Shown in pieces: positions 7,381 through 15,495 of a DNA stretch of 64,000 nt. A program made the position numbers and the translations under genes. Within the stretch, counting starts at the first letter, position 1; the number at the start of each line of letters is the position of its first letter. The DNA comes from Paraburkholderia sp. BL23I1N1 (GTDB lineage Bacteria > Pseudomonadota > Gammaproteobacteria > Burkholderiales > Burkholderiaceae): the NCBI RefSeq assembly GCF_003610295.1, contig NZ_RAPV01000001.1, positions 2,728,001 through 2,792,000 of the forward strand. Direction: 5' to 3'. A model generated the notes under the pieces. It made no database searches and was not told the origin of the DNA. It saw only the letters and a list, made by a program, of their open reading frames with translations.

Positions 7381-9000
7381 TCAACTCCACATCAAAATGA
7401 AATTCGTTGTCTCACCCACAGACGCCTCGATCAGCAGCAACTCATCTTGCCATTGAACATGAACAGCATCACAAGCGTCGATTCGACTCGCGTTGCCGGA
7501 CGCAACTTTCATCGCGTTCCTGTATAGCGTCCAATTGCCCGAACGACCACGCGCGTTGCCGATCTCCAGGCGGGCGGTCCGATCGGCCCCAATACTTCTC
7601 AACGTCAAGACCAGCGCGTCGCGTTCCCTCGAGAAGATCGCGCGCAGGACGTCGATCTTTTCGCTCAGCCCGTGTAACGCAGGCTGCTTGAAATGCTCCT
7701 CCTCCCATGGATGGTTGTAAAGCGTGCGCAACCCATCCTTCACGTTAAGACGCGCGTGAGCGATCGACCCGTTTCCGCACCATGGATCCATATAGGTGAG
7801 GTGGCCTTCGTCGTTCCAGCTGACGTCATTGCGCGGATAATAAAGCCCTCCGTCACGCCACGACGGCTGCATGAAACGATCGGCATGAGCGAGGAGTCCG
7901 GCGAGGCGTTCCTTGTCGCCGACCTCGGAAATGAACGGGAGAATGAAGGCGAGATCGTAATAGCCGGTGTTGAAAACATGCCGACGAAAATCTACGCATA
8001 CCTCCGGATCCTTGTCTGATGCAATGGCTGCGTGCACCTGTTCGGCCAATTGCATAGGCCAGATCGAGATTGTCCCATCGGGGCCTTCCCTGAAGACTTC
8101 ATCGAAGTTCCGTGCGTAAAACTCCCGTACGATTACCGGATTCCATGTGTTCATGAATGTCAGGGAATAGGCATCCCAAACGCTCGCATAACCGGGTTCA
8201 AGTTTGAAATCCTCAGTCGGTTTATAGAAGACGACCAACTTACCCTTATCGGTGATCCAACCTTTCTGCTCCCATGCCGACTGGAAGCTTCGCGTGAGAT
8301 CCGTCGTTATATTTGTTCCCCGCCGGATGTCGTTGAGACGCTGGCCAATGATTGCGTACTGATTGCAGACGACGAAGGTCATGTTCGGCTCACACGAAAC
8401 GCCGAGGAACCCAGTCTCCGCCATTTGCCAATAGATCCTCTCGTTGAGAGAGCCAAGGTCGTACTCGAAAGTCAGCGGCCCTCCGCCATAGGGGAAGGGA
8501 TATTCAAGATTGAGACCACCTGGTTTTTCGTAGCGGTCGTCGTCGAACAGGACGGCATGCAGACCGGCCATCACCGCCAATCGACCGCTATACATGATAT
8601 TTTCTTTGACGACGGGATCAATCCAACCTTGACGCGGCCCGCTGAGTGTCTTGTCATACCAGGGCCCAGATGTACTCATGTCTCGCCAATAATTCCAGAC
8701 ATCGACGCGGCGCATCTTCTCAATGAGCTTGATCGACGTTTCGCGAAATGCACCTGGGGCTGCGGGCAGATGGTGATAATGCGCGAGGGCAAGGGCCCAG
8801 TACAGCGCACCGAGTTGCTTGAAAATGGTCCCGCCTGCATGCCATGAATCGGGCCCGCCCATGTACGACCAATCGCCTGAAAACTGGTTGGCAAGGTTAT
8901 GTATATTGCGAATGTGGCCGACCTGCTGATCGTCCAGCACAGCCAAACCGGAAACATCGAAAGGTGCATGATTGACCGCATCGGCGTCATCTCTGGTCAT
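7381..9000 (-). CDS. Linalool dehydratase/isomerase (LDI) family protein, paralogue 1
   Basis: A 539-residue protein of the LDI family, whose characterised member from Castellaniella defragrans interconverts geraniol, linalool and myrcene and acts on other tertiary allylic alcohols. The signature block is VSCEPNMTFVVCNQ: C203 and C212 have the nine-residue spacing of the two catalytic cysteines of LDI (GIVCEPDNYFVQCNS). The upstream block KENIMYSGRLAVMAGL (residues 132-147) matches the LDI 'KENIMYKGHLNLMYGL'. The (alpha/alpha)6 core covers about residues 20-430. The remaining ~110 residues look like an extra beta-rich domain absent from the 397-residue reference. No signal peptide is visible, unlike the periplasmic reference. 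It lies in an ALDH-SDR-LDI-SCO operon, and GGAG precedes the ATG. The exact substrate is unknown. Confidence 0.82.
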   Translation of the reverse strand: MTRDDADAVNHAPFDVSGLAVLDDQQVGHIRNIHNLANQFSGDWSYMGGPDSWHAGGTIFKQLGALYWALALAHYHHLPAAPGAFRETSIKLIEKMRRVDVWNYWRDMSTSGPWYDKTLSGPRQGWIDPVVKENIMYSGRLAVMAGLHAVLFDDDRYEKPGGLNLEYPFPYGGGPLTFEYDLGSLNERIYWQMAETGFLGVSCEPNMTFVVCNQYAIIGQRLNDIRRGTNITTDLTRSFQSAWEQKGWITDKGKLVVFYKPTEDFKLEPGYASVWDAYSLTFMNTWNPVIVREFYARNFDEVFREGPDGTISIWPMQLAEQVHAAIASDKDPEVCVDFRRHVFNTGYYDLAFILPFISEVGDKERLAGLLAHADRFMQPSWRDGGLYYPRNDVSWNDEGHLTYMDPWCGNGSIAHARLNVKDGLRTLYNHPWEEEHFKQPALHGLSEKIDVLRAIFSRERDALVLTLRSIGADRTARLEIGNARGRSGNWTLYRNAMKVASGNASRIDACDAVHVQWQDELLLIEASVGETTNFILMWS

Positions 9001-9033
9001 TGTCTACTCCGTGTCTATCTGTCTTTTTTCTAT

Positions 9034-9780
9034 TCAGATCGTCCGACCACCATCGACCGGCAACTCGATGCCGGTAAGGAAATTGGCGGTTGCGAGATAG
9101 CAAGCGGCTTGCGCAACGTCGTCCGCCTCGCACAAACGCCCTAACGGAATTGTGTCAACGAATTTCTTGCGCGCCTCCGTCGTGTCAGGTACGCCTAAAA
9201 ACGACTCCAACATGCCAGTGGCCCCGATCACCGGGCAGATCGCATTGACTCGAATTTTCCACGGCGCCAATTCGACTGCGAGTGACTTGGAAAGTATATT
9301 GACCGCCCCCTTGGAACCGTTATACCAAGTCAGACCGGGACGAGGGCGAATGCCAGCCACTGAACCAACGTTTATGATTACTCCCCCACCGTTCTCACGC
9401 ATCGCCGGCACCACAGCCTGGGACATGTGGAAAATCGACTTGACGTTGACGTTGAACACGCGGTCGAAAGTCGCTTCGTCCACGTCGAGAAGTGACTGAT
9501 TGCGGTGGGTATATCCAGCATTGTTGACTACGATGTCAGGTACACCGAACGCCTCGCTCACTTTCGCGAGTGCAGCGTCGATTTCCGCACGCGAAGATAC
9601 GTCGACACGAACGGCGATGGCCCGCCCCCGGCCTAAACGCGCGGCTACTTCACTCGCCTTCTCTTCATTCAGGTCGAGCAGCGCGACTTTAGCGCCACCA
9701 TCAGCAAAATGTCGCGCAATAGCCGCGCCAAATCCGCCAGCTGCACCTGTCACGATGGCGATCTTATCTTGCAGACTCAT
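9034..9780 (-). CDS. Short-chain dehydrogenase/reductase (SDR)
   Basis: A 248-residue classical SDR. It shows the cofactor motif TGAAGGFG (residues 11-18), the NNAG motif (86-89), the catalytic triad S140, Y153 and K157 (GSVAGI, then YNGSK) and the C-terminal PVDGG. Asp at the end of the second strand (ALLDLN) suggests NAD preference. It sits between an aldehyde dehydrogenase (31 bp upstream) and the LDI-family gene (33 bp downstream), so it may oxidise the alcohol formed by LDI1 before the aldehyde dehydrogenase acts. A 3-hydroxyacyl role is possible too, but no CoA enzyme is in this operon segment. Confidence 0.9.
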   Translation of the reverse strand: MSLQDKIAIVTGAAGGFGAAIARHFADGGAKVALLDLNEEKASEVAARLGRGRAIAVRVDVSSRAEIDAALAKVSEAFGVPDIVVNNAGYTHRNQSLLDVDEATFDRVFNVNVKSIFHMSQAVVPAMRENGGGVIINVGSVAGIRPRPGLTWYNGSKGAVNILSKSLAVELAPWKIRVNAICPVIGATGMLESFLGVPDTTEARKKFVDTIPLGRLCEADDVAQAACYLATANFLTGIELPVDGGRTI

Positions 9781-9811
9781 AGGGTTGTCTCATATGTAGG
9801 TATGACAGCGC

Positions 9812-11260
9812 TTAACCGTGGTGCTGGACCATGGTTTTCGTCGTAGTGAAATCGTGGAGAGCGGCGAAACCTTTTTCTCGCCCATGGCCACTCTTTCGCG
9901 ACCCGCCGAAAGGTAGCTCGATTCCAGCACCCGCGCCGTAACAATTGATGAAAACCTGTCCTGCCCTCAGACGCTTGCCAACCCGAATCTGACGTGCCCC
10001 ATCGCGGGTCCAGATGCCGGCGGCCAGGCCGTACTCGGTGCTATTGGCCAATTCAATGGCGTCCGCCTCGTCTTCGAAAGGCAGCACACAGAGCACCGGG
10101 CCAAAGACTTCCTCGTGCGCCAACGAGTTGTCGCGCGGTACCGGCCCAAACAGCGTCGGCGTGGTGTAGAAACCATGCGGATCGACACCATCCTCAATCA
10201 GCCCTTGCGCCAGCACCGGTACGCCGGCCCGTACAGCGGCGTCGATGAAGCCCTGCACTCGTGTCTGCTGTTTGTGCGTAATGATCGGTCCGCAATCGCG
10301 CCTCATTTCCGGCGCACCCACCCGCACGCGGACAAAGGCATCGGCCAAACGCTTCACGAAGGTGTCGTAAGCGCTACGCTGAACCAGCACACGGCTTCCA
10401 GCCGAGCAGGTTTGCCCGCTATTCTGGATGATCGCGTTGATGATGACGGGAACGGTGGAGTCGAAGTCGGCATCGGCAAACACAAGTTGCGGCGATTTTC
10501 CTCCCAGTTCCAGCGTGCAGGTAATGTAGTGATCAGCACACAGCTTCTGTATGATCTGCCCTACCTGGGGCGAGCCGGTGAAGGACATGAAATCCACCCC
10601 GCCGTGCGCGGCCAGGGCCGCGCCGGCGGTCGCACCGGCTCCCGTGACGACGTTGATTGCTCCCGGTGGAAAGCCGATCTCTGTTGCAACCTCCGCCAAT
10701 CGCAAAGCGGTAGCGCAAGCGTCCTCGGCAGGCTTAAGCACGGTGGCGTTCCCGGCAGCCAGCGCCGGCGCCAGCGTACGGCCGAACATTTGCGCCGGAT
10801 AGTTCCAGGGCAGGATGTGACCGGTGACACCGTGAGGCTCCCGCAGCACGGACACTTGATAGCCTGTCTGATAGGGAATGGTCTCGCCGTGCAGCTTATC
10901 TGCGGCACCGCCATAGAACTCGAAGTAGCGCGCCAATGCAGCGATGTCTGCTTTTGCGACCTGAATCGGCTTACCCGTATCACGGGATTCCATCGTCGTA
11001 AGTTCGTCGGCGAGATCTGCTATTCGCTGTCCAAAACGACTGAGAAGCCGACCACGTTCACATGCACTGGTGCGTCCCCATGCCCCTACGTCATAGGCTG
11101 CTCGGGCTGCTGCGACGGCCGCGTCGACATCCCGTGCGTCGCTGTCGGCAATCTGGCCGTATGACCGGCCGGTTGCCGGCTCTATGGTTGGCAAAGTCGC
11201 CTCGCTGTGCGGCGCTCGCCACTCGCCATCGATGAAATTTTTGCTGGACTCCAAATTCAT
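9812..11260 (-). CDS. NAD(P)-dependent aldehyde dehydrogenase
   Basis: A 482-residue ALDH-superfamily enzyme. The catalytic residues are E251 in LELGGKSPQLVF and C285 in NSGQTCSAGSR. The cofactor segments PWNYP (151-155), FTGS (227-230) and 'EEVFGPVLCVLPF' are complete. It is the first gene of the minus-strand LDI1 operon and is transcribed away from the LysR gene at 11523. The 262-bp gap to that gene holds a 21-bp palindrome. The likely task is oxidation of an aldehyde made from the LDI product to its acid. The size and motifs resemble betaine- or phenylacetaldehyde-type enzymes, but substrate cannot be set from sequence. Confidence 0.92.
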   Translation of the reverse strand: MNLESSKNFIDGEWRAPHSEATLPTIEPATGRSYGQIADSDARDVDAAVAAARAAYDVGAWGRTSACERGRLLSRFGQRIADLADELTTMESRDTGKPIQVAKADIAALARYFEFYGGAADKLHGETIPYQTGYQVSVLREPHGVTGHILPWNYPAQMFGRTLAPALAAGNATVLKPAEDACATALRLAEVATEIGFPPGAINVVTGAGATAGAALAAHGGVDFMSFTGSPQVGQIIQKLCADHYITCTLELGGKSPQLVFADADFDSTVPVIINAIIQNSGQTCSAGSRVLVQRSAYDTFVKRLADAFVRVRVGAPEMRRDCGPIITHKQQTRVQGFIDAAVRAGVPVLAQGLIEDGVDPHGFYTTPTLFGPVPRDNSLAHEEVFGPVLCVLPFEDEADAIELANSTEYGLAAGIWTRDGARQIRVGKRLRAGQVFINCYGAGAGIELPFGGSRKSGHGREKGFAALHDFTTTKTMVQHHG

Positions 11261-11460
11261 ACTCCTACCCGCACCTGATCCCGCGGAACGTAAAGTGTTC
11301 GAATATCAAACCCAAAAACTGCGCGGCTCGACGGATGGTCTTACATATGGAGGTCACACCCTTACCCCTCTTTGGCGCATGTTGCCTGCGCCTTGATCGC
11401 TTCGAAGACTCACTTCGGGTCGAAGTCAGTAGCAAAGTGACCTCCGACTCCTGTGAAAAT

Positions 11461-11481
11461 ACTAATGGTCAATCTATTAGT
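11461..11481. promoter_or_regulatory. Probable LysR-type operator (LTTR box)
   Basis: A perfect 6-bp inverted repeat, ACTAAT-N9-ATTAGT, lies 42-62 bp upstream of the LysR start and within the divergent promoter region shared with the aldehyde-dehydrogenase operon. It fits the T-N11-A rule for LysR regulators and the usual placement for autoregulation plus activation of a divergent operon. Confidence 0.55.
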
Positions 11482-11522
11482 CGTCCAATATATTCCAGAG
11501 CATCGAATCATTAGATCTGGAT

Positions 11523-12443
11523 ATGAACATGGAGCTACGACACCTGCGATACTTCCTGGCGATTGCTGAGGAATTGCATTTCACTCGGGCGGCAGAACGC
11601 GTGGGCATCGGACAGCCTCCTCTGAGCCAGCAAATCAAGCAGCTTGAAGAGGAGTTGGGGGCCCCTTTATTCCTACGCACGGCCCGCGGAGTGGCCTTGA
11701 CTGCAGCAGGTGAAGCATTCAGGCCGCACGCCGAAGCCGCCATACGCGAAGCTGAGCGTGCGGAGCTTGCGGTCCGGCGCGTCGCATGCGGAGAGCAAGG
11801 CAATATCCACATCGGCTTCACCAGCTCGGCGTCTTTCAACCCGTTGGTACCCGCCATCATCAGCAGTTTCCGCGAAGTCAATCCGGACGTAGAAATTAAC
11901 CTGGTTGAGGAAACTTCCTCATCGTTACTCACCCACCTCGCCAACACCAAGCTCGACATCGCATTTTTGCGAGCAGCCCTTGTCGAAAGAAGTGCATTGA
12001 CCACAGTGGCCCTGCCTGACGAACCTTTATGGATCGCGTTGCCAGCGAGACATCCGCTGGCCGAACGTACCGAGTTGAGATTGGTTGAATTGGCGAGCAC
12101 TCCATTCATCCTGTATCCACGCCGCAACGGAAATCTGCTTTACGACACCATCATCTCGGCATGCCGCAGCGTCGGCTTCAGCCCTAACGTCGTCCAGGAA
12201 GCTCCGCAAATGGCTTCAATGGTTAACTTCGTCGCCGCTGGCGTGGGCGTCGCGCTAGTGCCCCGTTCCATGTGCCAACTGCACGCCGAAGGTGTGTCCT
12301 ATGCGCGTATCTCACCTCCTGCACCCACTGCAATGCTCTGGCTTGCGCATCATCGGACGGACAAAATATCGAGCGTAATCCACGCATTCATGCGTTGCGC
12401 CGAAACTATCTTGCAAGCCCGGTCAACGGGGTTGCCCCGATAA
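11523..12443 (+). CDS. LysR family transcriptional regulator
   Basis: A 306-residue LTTR of the BenM/CatM/CbbR-like size class. The winged helix-turn-helix is at the N-terminus (MELRHLRYFLAIAEELHFTR, then QPPLSQQIKQLEEELGAPLF, then LTAAGEAF), and the effector-binding domain begins near residue 90 (GNIHIGFTSSA) and ends with MVNFVAAGVGVALVP. The second Met (11529, MELRHL) is the more usual start. It is divergent from the ALDH-SDR-LDI1 operon and is its obvious regulator, with a palindromic site between them. Confidence 0.9.
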   Translation: MNMELRHLRYFLAIAEELHFTRAAERVGIGQPPLSQQIKQLEEELGAPLFLRTARGVALTAAGEAFRPHAEAAIREAERAELAVRRVACGEQGNIHIGFTSSASFNPLVPAIISSFREVNPDVEINLVEETSSSLLTHLANTKLDIAFLRAALVERSALTTVALPDEPLWIALPARHPLAERTELRLVELASTPFILYPRRNGNLLYDTIISACRSVGFSPNVVQEAPQMASMVNFVAAGVGVALVPRSMCQLHAEGVSYARISPPAPTAMLWLAHHRTDKISSVIHAFMRCAETILQARSTGLPR

Positions 12444-12890
12444 GGACGTCGGATAATGACGATGACGGGCTATACATATTCCGGATGAAGGAATGGAATG
12501 CAGCGCAGCGGACAAAGTGGCCCCTCGAAGCCGCCTCCGGAAGCTGCCCGTCGCCTCTCTTCATATGTAGTGGGATTCATACCAAGGATTGAGTCGCCCA
12601 ATAAGATCGCGTGATCACATGGAGCCCGGCAATCGAGATGCTTGTTGTTGTCCTCGGGTCGAACATGGAGATAAACGGGCTTGTTTTTTCGATAGGTGAG
12701 GAACAACGCATCTTCTCCTTGCGTTTGAGGATAATCGACCTCGTTACCACATTGCACGTCGACACTGCGTTGCCAAACGTGGTTCACAGGCATCGGACCG
12801 GACCTCTTATGCGCGGGTCCTGTTAGACGGCGTCCTGCTGCGGCAGGACATACTATGGCAAGCAATCCGTCACACTGTTTCCCCATCTCG
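12444..12890. other. Gene-poor stretch, no convincing gene
   Basis: A 447-bp gap between the LysR gene and a small minus-strand gene. Several open frames exist on both strands (for example minus 12470-12955), but none has recognisable motifs or a good ribosome site. I see no IS ends or RNA gene here. Confidence 0.5.
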
Positions 12891-13130
12891 CTACACGTAC
12901 GCACGCATTGCGGCGCATTTTGGGGCCGGCGGGAACACACGCCATGCACCGTCATCGTGCCGGAAAAAAATTTCGATTGGCGTTGCCGATCCGAACGTCT
13001 GGGCCAGCACTACCCGACTTTGATTCAAATTCGCACGCCCGACTCGCGTCACGCGGACCGGATAAGCCGGGGTGGGCGCCAGCCACTTTTCGATAAGCCG
13101 ACGCAAGGACTTCTCTTCTGAATTCATTTC
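12891..13130 (-). CDS. Small conserved hypothetical protein with WLAP...FRH.D..WRVFPP motif (copy 1)
   Basis: A 79-residue protein that I cannot name. The ATG at 13130 is preceded by AGGA at a good distance; a longer start at 13163 is less likely. It aligns with the product of 31107-31397: shared features are SLR.....WLAP.P, a central RV....R segment, then FFRH.DG.WRVFPP and PAMR near the end. The 'RHxDGxWRVFPP' block looks like a compact beta-rich fold. Having two divergent copies in one window indicates a real family rather than a chance frame. Function is unknown. Confidence 0.6.
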   Translation of the reverse strand, partial: EMNSEEKSLRRLIEKWLAPTPAYPVRVTRVGRANLNQSRVVLAQTFGSATPIEIFFRHDDGAWRVFPPAPKCAAMRAYV

Positions 13131-13995
13131 CAATCCTGCAACTGCGAAGTGCAGTCTAAACAAGACTGCGTTCGCAGAGATTGAAGCTACGAGTTCAACT
13201 GTCGTCTAAACCGTCACACCGCCGTGTCGGAGAGCCGGTCGCGTGCGGCGTGCGGCGTGCGGCGTGCGGCGTGCGGCGTGCGGCGTGCGGACCATAAGAA
13301 AACAAAGCACCGTCCGATAGACAGGAGCGTGCGGATGACCGTGCCCAATTGCCGTCGGCGTTCCGGAAAGCAGGTGATGAATCGGAATCCGGCCGTCGTC
13401 GAACATGCTGTTCTTGATGGAATGCTGAGCGATAACCTTGACGAAAATGTCAACGTCGCCCTAGGCCGTTGACTTGCATAGGGCAACGTGATGGCGCCTT
13501 GAATCAGGCTGGTTCCCATAGAGTCCTCCGCTCGATGAAGCGTCTGCATGGCGTCAGTGCCAAGGGGTACGTCAGCAGGCTTGAGAAGCAGTATGGAAGC
13601 GGTGCAGGCAATCCGCCATAGCCACTCGCTAATGGAGCGAATTCCAAAATTGCATGCGCCATCAGGTAAGGTGCGGTTCGCGGATCCTACATGGAGAATT
13701 CGACGACGCATCTGCCTTCGCTCGTTGCCTGGATCTGGCTCCGCGAGCAGGGAGTCGACCAGGTTTCGACACAACTTGTTGGCTGGGTCCATTTAAGAGC
13801 GTTCGTGCTAAAACTGGCGCACTATGGAGCAGCGGATCTGGACTGGCAGTTCCAGCGCTTGCGCTTGGAGCCGCTGCGCGATCTGCTTGTCTGCGCACCT
13901 GGATCGGCAAACCATTGTGCGCAGCCCGCGCGCGCGTCGACCTGCCCCGGTGGCGTTGCGGACGACCCTTTTGCCGGGCCCGCGAAACTGAGCGC
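13131..13995. other. Gene-poor stretch with tandem repeat and possible degraded frames
   Basis: Between the small gene and the outer-membrane factor. It contains the heptamer array at 13241-13290. On the minus strand two overlapping frames (about 13300-13520) carry peptide-like stretches such as MGTSLIQGAITLPY and, one frame off, MFDDGRIPIHHLL. They could be one frameshifted gene, but I do not recognise it. The long plus-strand frame entering from 13654 is an antisense shadow of the outer-membrane factor. Confidence 0.4.
13241..13290 (+). repeat. Heptanucleotide tandem repeat, seven perfect GCGTGCG copies
   Basis: Seven uninterrupted copies of GCGTGCG occupy 13241-13289, with one further G. 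Seven bases is not a multiple of three, so any change of copy number would shift a reading frame passing through it. It lies outside any gene I can call with confidence. Confidence 0.95.
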
Positions 13996-15495
13996 TCAGC
14001 GCAGCTCGAACTCCACCGGCCGGTCGGCGCGATAGCCACCGCCCAGCGCCTTCGCCAGCGCGATCTGCTGGCTGATCCGCTGCCCATCGAGATCGAGCAG
14101 TCCAACGCGCTCGGCAATCCACGGCTGCCGAGCCTCCATGGCGGCGAGCCGGCTCACGAGTCCGCGCTGATAGTGCGCTTCGGCACTGTCCTTCGCAAAT
14201 ACAATGGCCGCCACCTTCTGCTGCTGCAGACGAGCTTCTGCGTCGAGGTCCTGCAAACGGCTGCCTGTCATCGCCACATCGCGCACCGCGTTGAGCACCG
14301 CCTGGTTGTATTGCTCGATCAGCGTGTTGCTCGCCGTGCGCGTGCCGCTGAGGTTCGCGTTCAGGCGGCCGCCGTCGAAAATCGGCAGGTACAGGCCGGG
14401 AATCAGATTGATCTGCTGGCTCGCATGGGTGAAGATATCAGCGAGATGCAATGCGTTGAAGCCGAAAAAAGCCTTGATATCGAAGGTCGGATAGAACGCG
14501 GCTTTGGCCGCGTCGATCCGGTCAAACGACGACTCGACGTACCAGCGCATCGCCTGCAGATCGGGACGGCGTGCGAGCAGTTCGTAGGCAAGCGTCGGCG
14601 GCAGGCTCGCCTGCGATTGCGGCAGCGATACCGGCTCGATATCGGGCAGGTTACCGGCTCCGGCGCCGATGAGCGCGCGCAACGATTCGCGAAACTGCCT
14701 GATCTGGCCTTGCGCGGCAACGATCTGCCGTTGCACGGCGAGTTGTTGCGCGCGTACTTCTTCCGTGCGCGTACGCGCTTCGAGGCCTCGCGCCGCACGC
14801 GCACTGTGCGATTCGACGGCAAACGCCGCGACCTCCTGCGATTGTTCCAACAGATCGATTAACTGATAGGTGGTCTGAATGCCGTAATAGAGCTGCGCCA
14901 CGTCGGTGGAGATTTCTAGCTCGACCGCGGATGTCTCTGCAATCCGCGCGTTGTGCACGCCGAGCGACGCGGCCACTTGCGCGCGCTGCTTGCCCCAGAT
15001 ATCGACGTTCAGGCTGGCGCCGAATCCGACGATACCCTCGGTGTACCAGGGACCGGTCAACCCGAGCGCGGGTTCGTTCAACGCGTATGGCCCGAGAAAA
15101 CCGTTCGCCGAGACATGCTCACGGTCGATCGCGCCCAGCGCGACCACCTGCAGACCTGAGCCGGCCTTCACGAGCTGAACATCCGATTTTGCCTGCGCCA
15201 CCCGCATACGCGCGATCACCATGGTGGGCGCCCCGGCGAGCGAGCGATCGATGAGCGCATCGAGCTGCGGATCGCCATAGCCGGTCCACCAGCGCGCCGA
15301 AGGCCAACCATCGCGCGCCAGATGAATATCGTCGGCGAGACGGATCTGCTCGGGTGCGATGGTCGCGTCTGGCTTGCCATTCTCATGGATCAGCGCGCAG
15401 CCGGCCAGAAAGCAGCCTACCGCGCAGCCTAGTGCGGCGGCCCAGGTGCCGACGCTGCGCAACCCACTCACACCGACGCGGTCAGGCTGGATCAC
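13996..15495 (-). CDS. Outer-membrane factor lipoprotein (NodT/OprM family) of an efflux system
   Basis: A 499-residue TolC-like outer-membrane channel of the NodT lipoprotein branch. The lipobox is LAGC with the acylated cysteine at C33. Two repeated OMF domains follow; the first begins WWTGYGDPQLDALIDRSL and the second includes LARRPDLQAMRWYVESSFDRIDAAKAAFYPTFDI, both characteristic. It is the last gene of the YtcA-HlyD-FUSC-OMF operon and its start overlaps the FUSC stop by 14 bases. With those partners it forms a tripartite pump across both membranes, most likely for aromatic carboxylic acids. Confidence 0.93.
   Translation of the reverse strand: MIQPDRVGVSGLRSVGTWAAALGCAVGCFLAGCALIHENGKPDATIAPEQIRLADDIHLARDGWPSARWWTGYGDPQLDALIDRSLAGAPTMVIARMRVAQAKSDVQLVKAGSGLQVVALGAIDREHVSANGFLGPYALNEPALGLTGPWYTEGIVGFGASLNVDIWGKQRAQVAASLGVHNARIAETSAVELEISTDVAQLYYGIQTTYQLIDLLEQSQEVAAFAVESHSARAARGLEARTRTEEVRAQQLAVQRQIVAAQGQIRQFRESLRALIGAGAGNLPDIEPVSLPQSQASLPPTLAYELLARRPDLQAMRWYVESSFDRIDAAKAAFYPTFDIKAFFGFNALHLADIFTHASQQINLIPGLYLPIFDGGRLNANLSGTRTASNTLIEQYNQAVLNAVRDVAMTGSRLQDLDAEARLQQQKVAAIVFAKDSAEAHYQRGLVSRLAAMEARQPWIAERVGLLDLDGQRISQQIALAKALGGGYRADRPVEFELR

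Noticed and set aside
13241..13290. GCGTGCG array considered as a CRISPR
   Set aside because: The unit is 7 bases with no spacers; it is a simple tandem repeat.
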